From positions 3,971,374-3,993,025 of the forward strand of contig BFEA01000021.1 in assembly GCA_003427395.1 (NCBI GenBank): a DNA stretch of 21,652 nt, read 5' to 3'. Each line of letters starts with the position of its first letter. The stretch's first letter is position 1. Below, piece by piece: positions 1 to 8,432 of the stretch. Origin of the DNA: Chara braunii (lineage: Eukaryota; Streptophyta; Charophyceae; Charales; Characeae). Position numbers and translations under genes: made by a program. The notes below the pieces were generated by a model. That model was given only the letters and a program-made list of their open reading frames with translations. It searched no databases and was not told where the DNA came from.

Positions 1-950
1 CAACTTACCCAGGCTCCCAAATCAGTGAAAACTCAAAGTTTGAAGCATCAACACAAGGGGAAACATCACGGAACTTTCACAAGGTGAATCGCAACCTACC
101 CAGGGTCCCAAATCAGTGAAAACTCAAAGTTTGAAGCATCAACACCAAGGGAAAACATCACGGAACTTTCACAAGGTGAATCGCAACTTACCCAGGTTCC
201 CAAATGAGTGAAAACTCAGGATTTGAAGCATCAACACAAAGGGAAACATCTCGGAACTTTCACAAGGTGAACCGCAACTTACCCAAACACCCAAATCAGT
301 GAAAACCCAAAGATTGAAGCATCAACACAAAGGGAAACATCACGGAACTTTCACAAGGTGAATCGCAACTCACCCAGGCTCACAAATCAGTGAAAACTCA
401 GGACTTGAAGCATCAACACAAAGGGAAACATCACGGAACTTTCACAAGGTGAATCGCAACTTACGCAAGCACCCAAATCAGTGAAAACCGAAAGATTGAA
501 ACATCAACACAAAGGGAAACATCACGGAACTTTCACAAGGTGAATCGTAACTCATCCAGGCTTCCAAATGAGTGAAAACTCAAAGTTTGAAGCATCAACA
601 CCAAGGGAAACATCACGGAACTTTCACATAGTGAATCGCAACCTACCCAAGCACCCAAATCAGTGAAAACTCAAAGTTCGAAGCATCAACATAAAGGGAA
701 ACATCACGGTACTTTCACAAGGTGAATCGCATCTCATCCAGGCTCCCAAATCAGTGAAAACTCAAAGTTTGAAGCATCGACACCAAGGGAAACATCACTG
801 AACTTTCACAAAGTGAATCGCAACCTACCCAAGCACCCAAATCAGTGAAAACTCAAAGTTTGAAGCATCAACATAAAGAGAAACATCACGGAACTTTCAC
901 AAAGTGAATCGCAACCTACCCAAGCCCCCAAATCAGTGAAAATCGCAGTT
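1..950. repeat. 91-bp tandem satellite, 10 full copies plus a partial copy
   Basis: Units begin at 1, 92, 184, 275, 366, 457, 548, 639, 730, 821 and 912. All are 91 bp except the second, which is 92 bp because of one extra A. The core TCACGGAACTTTCACAAGG is nearly invariant, and the segment after AATCAGTGAAAAC varies. The eleventh copy breaks down after AAATCAGTGAAAA, where the sequence passes into a purine-rich tract. Variants are shared by every second copy (3 with 5, 4 with 6, 7 with 9, 8 with 10), so the array has a 182-bp higher-order period. The array probably continues left of the window. No ORF of note lies in it and a host function cannot be read from the sequence. Confidence 0.97.
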
Positions 951-956
951 TTGACA

Positions 957-1095
957 AGAGGAGGAGGGGGAGAAGGAGGAAGAAGAGTAAGGAGAAAAAG
1001 AAGAAGAAGAAGAAGAAGAAGGGAGAAAGAAGAAGGAGAGAAGAAGGAGAGGATGAAGAAGAAGAAGAAGAAGAAGAAGAAGGAGGAGGAGGAGG
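957..1095. repeat. Polypurine GAA/GGA microsatellite tract
   Basis: About 140 bases are almost entirely A and G on the + strand, with long (GAA)n runs at about 1000-1020 and 1054-1083 and a short (GGA)n run at about 1083-1095. It directly follows the end of the 91-bp array. The Ser-rich and Lys/Glu-rich ORFs that cover it on the two strands are products of the triplet repeat and are not genes. Confidence 0.93.
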
Positions 1096-1099
1096 CCTC

Positions 1100-2160
1100 C
1101 CTCCTATTTCACTCATCTCTAGCTAGTCTCTAGGCAGTGGAGTCCCATGCTTTGTTCTAGTCTTCTGAGTATGGCTTTTCGTCTCTTCGAAGTCGTCTTC
1201 TCCTCCCCTCACACCTCTTCTTAAGCTATGGCAGGTCCCTACTTCTAAGGCTGTGGAGTCCTTCCCTCTAGAAGGGCTATGGGGACCCCTTTCAGCCTCT
1301 CCTCCTACTCCACTGCTGAGGGCTATGGCGGACCACTCTCCTTGCTTCCTCCTAGTCTCTAGGTCACCTTTCTCAGCCTTACCACCAAAGCGAGGCTACA
1401 GGCTAGCTCCGACTCTCACTTCCTTGCTCTATCTCACTAGTACTCACTCACGGACTCATTTGGGCAGCATGGGCACCTCTCATGATCAAATGAGAGTTGC
1501 GGCCTACACCTCTAGCTTATATAGGCTGGAACACGTGCCGCCCAACCTCTAGGCCGCTTCAAGTACCTTTAGGTGGAGCGAGGTACCCCAAGGGCCAAAT
1601 TTTCAGTTTTGGCCTACCTGGAGGTACCTAGGCCTCATTTTGGCCAGGTACATGCAGTCCGAGAGGCTGGTACCCTCTCGGACTACCCCTTGGCCTACCC
1701 CGGCCTCTTTTCTTTTCAAAAAGTGTTGCCTTTTGGGTACCACTACCCCAAAATGCAGCCTTTACCAAAATTTGAGGGCCTAGAGGCCCGTTTTCCACCT
1801 TTTTCTTGGTCTAGGCCTCCTTTGAGTAGGCCGTTGCATTTTCCAAAGTGGCGGCACAGATCTCAGCCTTGGATGTGGTTGAGATCTATGGTTCTCATAA
1901 TTTCGAGTTACCCCAAGCTCTCCCTTGCTCCAAATTTTGAGCCTTTTGCTTCAATTTTCAATTTTTTTGATGTACCTGGTCCAAACCTTGGGCCAAATTC
2001 GCAGTTTTGTTTTGTTTTTCTCTTTGTTTTCCCTCCAATTTGCTGCCAGCTCATTCCGGAGCTAGCCGTTTTGTGTCAGCCCACAAAAAACAGCTTGGTC
2101 TCCTCCTCCGCAAGATCAAATCTCAGATCTAAGGCCCAAAAATGAGCCGGCCAACTCACA
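1100..2160. other. Non-genic pyrimidine-rich stretch
   Basis: There is no recognisable gene here. The sequence is C/T-rich with short local duplications, such as GGAGTCC and GGCTATGG words around 1140-1330 and GGTACC/TAGGCC words at 1560-1830. A 190-codon + strand frame at 1573-2145 gives a low-complexity Pro/Phe/Ser-rich product without any domain. It is best explained by the scarcity of stop codons in such sequence. Confidence 0.5.
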
Positions 2161-2166
2161 TCAGCA

Positions 2167-2184
2167 TTTTTTTTTTTTTTTTTT
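2167..2184 (-). other. 18-base T run (poly-A on the minus strand)
   Basis: An uninterrupted run of 18 T on the + strand is an A18 tract on the minus strand. Reading the minus strand toward it, two perfect hairpins (2246-2266, then 2200-2236) precede it, the nearer one ending 15 bases before the A run. This order resembles the 3' end of a retroposed (non-LTR or processed) copy whose body would lie at about 2190-3600. No target-site duplication could be identified. Confidence 0.5.
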
Positions 2185-2199
2185 GCTTAAATTCATATA

Positions 2200-2236
2200 T
2201 TGCAGAGATAATGCCCCAAGGACCTTATCTCTGCAA
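2200..2236. other. Perfect 12-bp inverted repeat
   Basis: TTGCAGAGATAA (2200-2211) and its exact complement (2225-2236) flank a 13-base loop. In RNA of either strand this would form a stable stem-loop. It adjoins the poly-A tract. Confidence 0.85.
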
Positions 2237-2245
2237 TCCGGACAG

Positions 2246-2266
2246 CCCTCCTAGGATCTAGGAGGG
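2246..2266. other. Perfect 9-bp inverted repeat with a 3-base loop
   Basis: CCCTCCTAG (2246-2254), GAT loop, CTAGGAGGG (2258-2266). It lies only 9 bases from the neighbouring 12-bp inverted repeat, so the two form a tandem hairpin pair. Confidence 0.85.
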
Positions 2267-3600
2267 ATGAGGTCATCATTGAGACCTGCCAGTCCCTACT
2301 GCTGCAGTCCCAACCTGGCGACACTTTTTCCTCCACTCCTTCCTCCTCCTTTGTCTCATTCTCCCCCCTTTTTCTCCTTTCTTTTCTCATTTACTGTTGG
2401 GACAAGTGTCCAACAACTATTTCTCCTTTTACTAGCTGTTGGACCTTTCCCAAGGCCTGATTTGCAGCCGGCATATGGCCGTTGCACCTCGGACTGCAGT
2501 AGTGGCACCCCCGAGGCGAAAGGGGGCTCCTTTTTGCCGCCGCTGCTTCCGGTTTTGAGACCCCCTTGCTCCGATCTTCTCAGGCTAGCCTTTTCTCCAC
2601 GTGGAGTCCTTGGAACTTCATTTTTCTTGGTCTGGCTGGTCTGGAATAACCCGGACTGCTGGCCAGCCCCCTCATTACTACTATCCCCTCCTCTTTCTCC
2701 CTCGGCACCTCCCGTCGGCGCTTGCCGCGACGACACTCATCCTTTTCATCCGGACCCCTGGTCTGGGCGGTCCCGCCCACCTGATATTATGTTATTTTAT
2801 TTTTATCGTTGTCGTTGCATTGGATCCAGGATCCCCTTGGGTTGCCCCAAGGTGCCCTCCGTTTTTCCCGCCTCGCGCCCATCTTTCCCGTTCTGTCAAC
2901 AATCCCTGTCGGCGGCTCCTGACACTTTTTATCCTGTCGATACCCAATCTGCTAGTGGTTCCGCTGGTGCCGCCATTTTCTCTAGGCCCACGCGGTTCCT
3001 GGCACTTTGGCCCGCCTGCACTATGTCTTTCCCTTGGTCTCACGTGGTTTCCGGTACTCCGCCCTGCCGGCACCACGCCGTCCCTAGGTCCTGCGTGGTC
3101 CCTGGCACTTTGTCCTGGCGGTACCGCCCCGTCCTTTAATCCCATGTGGTCCCCGACACTCCTGCCCCGCTTGTACCACGTCTTTCCTTGGTGCTCCTGA
3201 CGTCTTTCTGCCTTATAGCGACCTCCGCTCCCCGCTCCTATTGCGCCCCGCATGCTCTTCCGTTCCGGGTACCGACTCCCACCTACCCTGCGGCCTCCTC
3301 GGCCCTCCTGCCGCCACGTCGCGTCAACGCCTTGCGCCCTGTCCCTTCCCGCTTCCTTCCTTCTCTTGCTGCGCACCTCCTATGCTACTACCGACTTCCC
3401 GGCGGCCCTTCTCTGTCTTTGGAGAAAGAGTCGCCCCTGCCATTCTCTCACAGTCCTTCGCCGCTTCCTGCTTAGACAGTCTCTTTCTAGTTCGGTGGTC
3501 CTGACGACTCTAGGCAGCCTCTGGCTTCCTACTGCCTATTGCCCAGACTTCGATCTTTCCAGCATTCCTGCCTCCGGTTTTCTCTGTCGTGCACAAATTG
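2267..3600. other. GC- and pyrimidine-rich stretch without a supportable gene
   Basis: Several long frames are open at once on both strands (+ 2267-3139, + 2601-3200, - 2792-3376, - 2356-2736). Their products are low in complexity (Pro, Ser, Leu-rich on +, Lys, Arg, Gly-rich on -) and show no domain, so none can be chosen as coding. Part of the openness comes from a 51-bp repeat, a multiple of three. If the poly-A at 2184-2167 marks a retroposed copy, this is its body on the minus strand. Confidence 0.4.
2989..3195. repeat. 51-bp minisatellite, about 4 copies
   Basis: The word CACGTGGTTTCCGGTACT and its variants recur at 2989, 3041, 3092 and 3143, giving periods of 52, 51 and 51 bp. Each unit continues with a CCGCCxGCACCACG-like segment. 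Copies are clearly diverged. The period of 17 codons keeps several reading frames open. Confidence 0.85.
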
Positions 3601-3601
3601 G

Positions 3602-3653
3602 TTATATACAGTGTCTCGAGTGACGGGAAGTCATTCGGGACTCACCAGTCCCG
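3602..3653 (-). promoter_or_regulatory. Promoter-like cluster: TATATAA box and CGGGACT hairpin
   Basis: On the minus strand a perfect 7-bp stem with 4-base loop (3653-3636, arms CGGGACT and AGTCCCG) is followed about 28 bases later by TATATAA (3608-3602). The segment upstream on the same strand is a G-rich GAGTGGGGGGAATATG. A hairpin plus TATA box in this arrangement is common in LTR U3/R regions, so this may be an LTR remnant in minus orientation. No second copy was found in the window, so the assignment is weak. Confidence 0.35.
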
Positions 3654-3776
3654 ACATATTCCCCCCACTCATTCGTGATGTCCTCATCGCGCACCAATCC
3701 ATGGTCAGTAGGAATTTTGGAGTGATAGACAGATAGGGAAGAGAGGTGGGGTGAGATGGGTAGTTAGCTTGCAGGG

Positions 3777-3860
3777 TTCTTTTTGTCTTTCCCACTCTTT
3801 TCTCGGGTCCTTCTTTAAGTTTCTGTTTCGGGTTTCTTTTTGTCTTTCCCACTCTTTTCT
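3777..3860. repeat. 57-bp direct repeat in a pyrimidine-rich stretch
   Basis: A 27-base word beginning TTCTTTTTGTCTTTCCCACT is present exactly at 3777-3803 and again at 3834-3860. A related TGTTTCGGGTTTC word occurs near 3824 and 3898. It is a short tandem duplication without coding content. Confidence 0.85.
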
Positions 3861-3899
3861 TGGGGCGGGGGGAGGGTATGGAGGGGTCAAGGTTTTTGT

Positions 3900-4600
3900 T
3901 TCGGGTTTCCTTTGGATTGCGTGACGTCCCCAAGCTCAATAATGTCTTTGTAACGAGCGCTTAACACTCTCTGTGCATCAACGTCCGTCTCACAGCTGTA
4001 TCTGTTTTCTCACTGGAACTTCAAAATACTCGAGAGCTTCCCAACAGTCTCCCGCATCGTCCCACAAAAGAGAGGACGACAAGCCCATCACCCTCGGCGA
4101 ATGTCACAAGGATCATCCGCCATGGCTTCCTTCAGGTGCGAGCTAGTAACGCGTCGAGGGTTTTAGGCAGCTCGGTGTTTCTTTCCCTCGTCATCGCCCC
4201 TTTAAGGGGTCTGACTATCGTCCCGCCCTGCAGCTAGTTTTTCATTGTACGTTATTTCTCGCTCTTGACAATGTTTTGAAGGCTGCATTCGTAATCTCAA
4301 ATCTATCTTCCCATTTCATTGAGAAAACATTATCGAGCAAAAAATATTTTGGCTTTGTCTCATTCATTACTCTTAGGACATCCACTCATTTTCAATACAA
4401 TTTTCCTCTCCCCAAAGCTCAGGCATAGCTAAATCCACGTGCATCCTTCCCGGGTCATTCCTCCCGGCCTTTCTCAGGTCCTGCCAATTCCGCATGCATA
4501 TCATCCTCTGCCTTTTCTTGCTCTTTACTTAATTGACTCTCCATGTGCAATGTTTGGCTCACCCCTCAGCCACTTCTCATCTCTTCAAGCTTATACGAGT
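3900..4600. other. No gene seen
   Basis: Unique-looking AT-balanced sequence. No long open frame, tRNA-like fold or repeat was seen. It lies between two short tandem repeats, in what would be the flank or 3' LTR side of the minus-strand retroelement. Confidence 0.5.
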
Positions 4601-4639
4601 TGATTACACAGTCAGCCCTTAGTCTGCCAGTTCCAGTTC

Positions 4640-4925
4640 ATACCATGTCGCTTGCTCAAGTCTTTTCTGCATTGGCGTCTTGCGAGACCCCCCCTTTTCT
4701 CAGGCCCATGCAACCCCAATTACAAGTCTTTTTTCTTTTATGGGTCTCTTGCCAGACCCTTTTTACCATGTCACTTGCTCAAGTCCTTTATGTCCTGGGC
4801 GTCCTGCCAGGCCCCCTTTTCTTAGGCCCATGCAAAGCCAATTACAAGTCTTTTCCAGTTCTGGGCATCTTGCCAGGCCCTTTTCCTATGCAAAACCAAT
4901 TACAAGTCTTTTGCATGCGTTTTCA
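4640..4925. repeat. Tandem array of about 58-62-bp units, 4-5 copies
   Basis: GGGCGTCCTGCCAGGCCC-like words occur four times (about 4673, 4741, 4798, 4863). AATTACAAGTCTTTT occurs at 4718, 4840 and 4898. ACCATGTCRCTTGCTCAAGTC occurs at about 4643 and 4767, so two monomer types alternate in a roughly 122-bp dimer before a final single unit. The + strand ORFs across it are repeat products. Confidence 0.85.
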
Positions 4926-4929
4926 TTGG

Positions 4930-5850
4930 TAGATGGCACACCTTCCCCCCACTCACTCGGAGGTACGCAGACCTTTGGCCTGCCGACCGCAAGTCAAGGA
5001 CACAAGCCCATCCGCTTCACAAAAGGAAGAGTGATCAGTTCTTCCCCAGCGGACGATGCCTTATCCTTCTACTCGGTCCGACCTTTCTTCTCTTACGTGG
5101 CGAGCACCAATACCAAGGTTCCTCCTCACGTCTGCCAGGTAGGTCCAATCCAAGCCTGCCAGGGCCTCGTCTAGCCGTAAGAGCGTTCCTCGCGAATCGT
5201 TCCTCCCGAGTGGTAATTTTCTGGATTTCGGCCTCTTCCTTTCAAGAGAGTTGGGGCTCTCAATCAGTCCGCGAGTGAAGTTACGAAGACCTCGCAATTA
5301 GTCCCGAAACGGTTGTAATGTTCCGGCAGGGCAGTGTCAATGCCCCGTGGTGGTGGCGGACTCTACCCGGTACCTCGCCCAGCCTCTCTCCTTGGACAGT
5401 GCTGCCCAACTTAGCGCGGGCATCCGTGGTCCGACCCAAACGGCCATGCCACCCCTCTATGACGTGGCGTGTGGTTGGAGAGTAGCAAAATAGACTAGAT
5501 GAGAATGGCTTTCCTGCCCATTTGGTTCTCTCGCCCTTTGACGTTTAGGCGTTCAACAGGAGGCGCAGTTGGAACTCCCAGACTCGAGCTCATTGTCGGA
5601 GGTGGTTCCGGACGTCCCGCACCAGTCCAAGTGGTAGGTGCCTTAGTCCTTTAACCCTCATTCCCTTGAAGAAGGAACAGGTCGCGCTGAGACTTTTCCC
5701 TCAAAGGGATAGAGGTCTTGGGGTCGTGGTGCGTGCACCAGTATCCCCCTCTTGCCGAGGCCAAGGACTAGGTGAAAAAAGAAATCCATTTCAATGCTGT
5801 TTCCAAATCCATTTCAAGTTGCTTAGGGTCCCTTGCTTATGCAGTGCAAT
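4930..5850. other. No gene seen
   Basis: Mixed sequence without a convincing frame or repeat. A TGTAATGTTCCGG motif at 5314 looks like a possible LTR terminus (TG start), but no partner copy or TG...CA pair could be found on the right-hand side of the retroelement. Confidence 0.4.
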
Positions 5851-5902
5851 TTTCAATACTCAATCCAATTCCAATGCTCAGTCTCATTCCCATGCTCAAA
5901 CG

Positions 5903-5960
5903 CAGTCCAATGCTCAATCTCAGTCCAATGCTCAATCTCAGTCCAATGCTCAATGCAATA
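5903..5960. repeat. 18-bp minisatellite (CAGTCCAATGCTCAATCT)
   Basis: The unit CAGTCCAATGCTCAATCT begins at 5903, 5921 and 5939. More diverged copies precede it from about 5861 (CAATACTCAATCCAATTCC and similar). The six-codon period produces Asn/Ser/Gln-rich ORFs that are not believable genes. Confidence 0.9.
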
Positions 5961-5964
5961 TCTC

Positions 5965-6125
5965 TTCCAAGGCTGAGTCCAATATCCTTTTCAAGGCTGA
6001 GTCCAATATCCTTTCCAGGGCTGAGTTCTTTCCAATCTCTTCTCCAAGGCTCGACTCTTTCCGATCTCTTTTCCAAAGCTCAGCCCTTTCCAATTTCTTT
6101 TCCAAGGCTCAGCTCTTCCAATACC
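5965..6125. repeat. Nested 24-bp and 29-bp tandem repeats
   Basis: The word AAGGCTGAGTCCAATATCC recurs at a 24-bp period (GGCTGA at 5971, 5995, 6019). The array then switches to a 29-bp period (GGCTC or AGCTC at 6048, 6077, 6106) with CTCTTTCCAATCTCTTTTCC-like spacers. It follows the 18-bp array immediately, so three related periods are stacked in about 260 bp. Confidence 0.88.
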
Positions 6126-6200
6126 ATGCATCTCAAGCGGCCATGCAAGGGGACCCCAGTGCCAATTCCAAAGAATGACCCTTGTCAGGGGCCATTCGAT

Positions 6201-6312
6201 CAACCTGGTTAGGGTCGTTCTTTCCAATTCCAAGTCGAGCAGCCTGGTTAGGACCATCCTTATCCATTTCAATTGGGCAGCCTGGTTAGGGTCATCCTTG
6301 TCCATTGCAATG
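6201..6312. repeat. 38-39-bp tandem repeat, 3 copies
   Basis: CAGCCTGGTTAGGGTCATCC-like words start at 6201, 6240 and 6278, giving 39- and 38-bp spacings. Each is followed by a TTTCCAATTCCAA or TATCCATTTCAA segment. Confidence 0.88.
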
Positions 6313-6319
6313 TTAGCGC

Positions 6320-7010
6320 CCGAGGGGGTGGCCCTCGAGGACACGGATCCTATCTCGTCTCGGGGGTTAGAGGGCGGCCATCGTCTTGGGTTCTTACGCA
6401 TGCTTCTTCCTTTTCCTTATGTCTTTTGTTATTGTCACATCCATCCATACATCCGACTTAGCGTCTAGTACTCAAGTTGAGGCTCGCGGCCCCAAGCAGC
6501 ACTAGCCCCCCCGACCGTTCAACGATTACAAGGTCTACTGGACCATTTCGATGTTTCCCTGCCACTTTCTTGATTTCTCATATGCTTCTCAATGCTCTGG
6601 GATTGCCTGGGGTAGGTTGGATTAGGCTCCTAGGGGAGAGGGTGCCTCTCTACCCATAGGTCCCCAAACCTCTCACAAGGACTCATGCAACGACTCATTC
6701 AATCATGGATACACAACTTCAAAGAAAGACTTTTGCCGTGAATGTTTCTTCCAACGTTCAAGAGTTCACATGCCCCTGCCCATTTCCTTGAGGCAAAGTC
6801 AATCATCCCCAAAATTCGTTTCTTACTACCAAAGAAAAGTTCACGTTTTCCCCAAAGAGGCGAATACTCGTACAAAGTAGCACAAACCTCCCAACCCCCA
6901 ATAGTTTCTCCAATCCAAAAGTAGTTTCATTACAGTCCTTCCCAAAAAGGAGGAGACAAAAGTTGAATGCAACGACAATATTACAGACTCGTCTCATCTA
7001 GGTCCCGCTA
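6320..7010. other. No gene seen; possible start of the 3' LTR
   Basis: No convincing open frame. If the polypurine tract at 7031-7011 is used by the retroelement, this stretch, read leftward on the minus strand, would be the beginning of its 3' LTR. No matching copy was found upstream of gag, so this is only positional inference. Confidence 0.3.
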
Positions 7011-7031
7011 TTTCCCCTTTTTCTTTTCCTT
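7011..7031 (-). promoter_or_regulatory. Candidate polypurine tract (plus-strand primer) of the retroelement
   Basis: Twenty-one consecutive pyrimidines on the + strand give a pure A/G run on the minus strand with an AAAAAGGGG core. It lies about 250 bases after the stop of the acidic 3' ORF, which is where a gypsy element would carry the tract that primes second-strand synthesis at the edge of the 3' LTR. The first TG after it is about 20 bases away, so the LTR edge is not confirmed. Confidence 0.4.
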
Positions 7032-7281
7032 AATCTACCCAGCCATCCAGAATTTCATTCTAAGTGCAAGAAAGTTTTCGTGCCCATTTCCGAAGAAGCA
7101 ACGACTTATATGAAGTAGCATTCGTTACCCAGTCCTTAGCCGCTTCGAGCTTAGCAGCTGTCTCATCATAGTTCATTCGAAAAGAAGTTCAAATGCGCAA
7201 AGGAAAGACGGTCGTTCTTGCTGCCCGGTTACCAACCCTTCGTCGATTCCCAGCTATTCCCATCATGCCTGCTGTCCCCTT

Positions 7282-7928
7282 TTACTGTCCCAGTGCCCGG
7301 CGCCGAGCCTCCCTCCTTGCACGGTCCTCCATCTCTTGCTCCATTAGCCTTTTTATCGTCTGTAGATGGCGAAGCGTTTCTTTTGAAAAGACGGTTGTTG
7401 GGGATATGTCTTCTCCCCTACTCAACTTTTCCTGGCCCTTCATTGCCCACTGATAACGCAAAATATTGGCCCATTGATCGAACCAATCACTGAAAGTTGG
7501 CCCGAATTCTCTTTTCCATGGGTCCTTTTCTTCCCCTGGGTCCTCCTCTCTCCCCCGATCTTCCCTTGTGGGCGTTGTTACCTCTTCTTCCTCGTCGCTG
7601 GTGAGGTCGATGAACTCAATCGCCTCATTCTCTCCCGACCGTTGTCCTTCCTCTGGGTTCCCCTCGTCCAGCCTTTGCCTTTTTTTTGGGTTCCCCTCTT
7701 CCTGGCTACTAGGATCACTGTCTAAGGGTAGCTCTATTGGCTCCCCTTCCTTCAGTGGTGGCGGCCCTCTGGTTCCTTGCTTTCTGCCCCCCCTGTTCAT
7801 AACTAGGTTGTGATCGAGCCCCACATACAACTTCCTTTTCCGAGAGCTTGACTCTCCAGCTTGTCTGGACGACTGTCCCTCTTCCGGCTATTGATGGCGT
7901 TGCTGTCATTTTCATTTTCGTACTCCAT
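7282..7928 (-). pseudogene. Acidic ORF downstream of pol with SUMO-interaction-like motif (frameshifted)
   Basis: I do not recognise a family. The clear part is the frame 7889-7282. It encodes a basic SRKRK patch, then a Pro/Glu-rich stretch with a KKRQR patch, then FIDLTSDEEEE (I74 to E81 counting from the TTG at 7830), and a more ordered C-terminal part with FSDWFDQWANILRYQW and a charged helix ending in RREARRR. FIDLTSDEE fits the classical SUMO-interacting motif: a hydrophobic core followed by acidic residues. An in-frame TAG at 7889-7887 closes the frame upstream. A plausible natural start is ATG 7928 in another frame (MEYENEND..., also with SRKRD), which implies a frameshift at about 7850-7885. 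Position after integrase suggests an accessory or env-position gene, possibly nuclear. Function is unknown. Confidence 0.55.
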
Positions 7929-8103
7929 CTTGCAGTTTTCTTGCTATTTTCTCCTCGCCTGGCCCTGTTCATGCATAACAGTCACGGTACCCCTCGTACA
8001 TACGCATTCCCGTCCACTCCCATTTGCGGGTTTGGAGGCTTCCCTAGAACTCTTGCTTGCCCCCATATAGTTGGTAGCCCCATTATTCCTTAGAACCCTC
8101 GAC

Positions 8104-8260
8104 ACATTGTCCCAACACATAGGTGCCCCATGTAGGCAGTCCACAGCATCACCCCCCCAAAAAAAACTATGGTACATTGTCCCAGCCCATAAGTACCTCG
8201 CGTAGACAATTCCCAGCGTTACCCCACAAAAACTATAATACACTGTCCCGTGCTCCCAGG
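8104..8260. repeat. 66-70-bp tandem repeat, about 2.3 copies
   Basis: ACATTGTCCCAACACATA-like words begin at 8104, 8174 and 8240. Each unit contains a GTAGRCARTYCMCAGC segment and a short A run preceded by CCCC. It lies between the integrase stop and the acidic 3' ORF. The minus-strand frame over it (8351-7944) is Trp/Cys/Gly-rich repeat translation and is unlikely to be coding. Confidence 0.8.
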
Positions 8261-8432
8261 CCCAGTCACAGTCAGCCCAGGCAGTCTCCCCACGTTCCAC
8301 AAAAGTCAAGACACACAAACGAACAATCCCTGTGGTCATGATCACTTCCACAGGGAGGCGGTCCAGAACTTATAGCCAGTTGCCTGCCTTTCAGGTTGTC
8401 AGTTCCCTAGTTTCCCTGTTCTGGGCCTCTTG

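Noticed and set aside
1-950. CRISPR-like array of direct repeats
   Set aside because: The 91-bp units abut directly, have no unique spacers and drift like a satellite. The window is eukaryotic in character.
2267-3200. 290- and 199-codon + strand ORFs
   Set aside because: Overlapping frames on both strands are open together, the products are low in complexity, and a 51-bp repeat explains part of the openness.
5314-5340. TGTAATGTTCCGG as a left LTR edge
   Set aside because: No second copy of the following sequence was found upstream of gag, and no terminal TG...CA pair could be defined.
5666-6212. + strand ORFs of 146-170 codons rich in Asn, Ser, Gln and Leu
   Set aside because: They are translations of the 18-, 24- and 29-bp minisatellites in different frames and show no domain.
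7944-8351. 135-codon minus-strand ORF with Trp/Cys/Gly-rich product
   Set aside because: It lies over a 66-70-bp tandem repeat and its C-terminal part competes with a better frame starting at ATG 7928.
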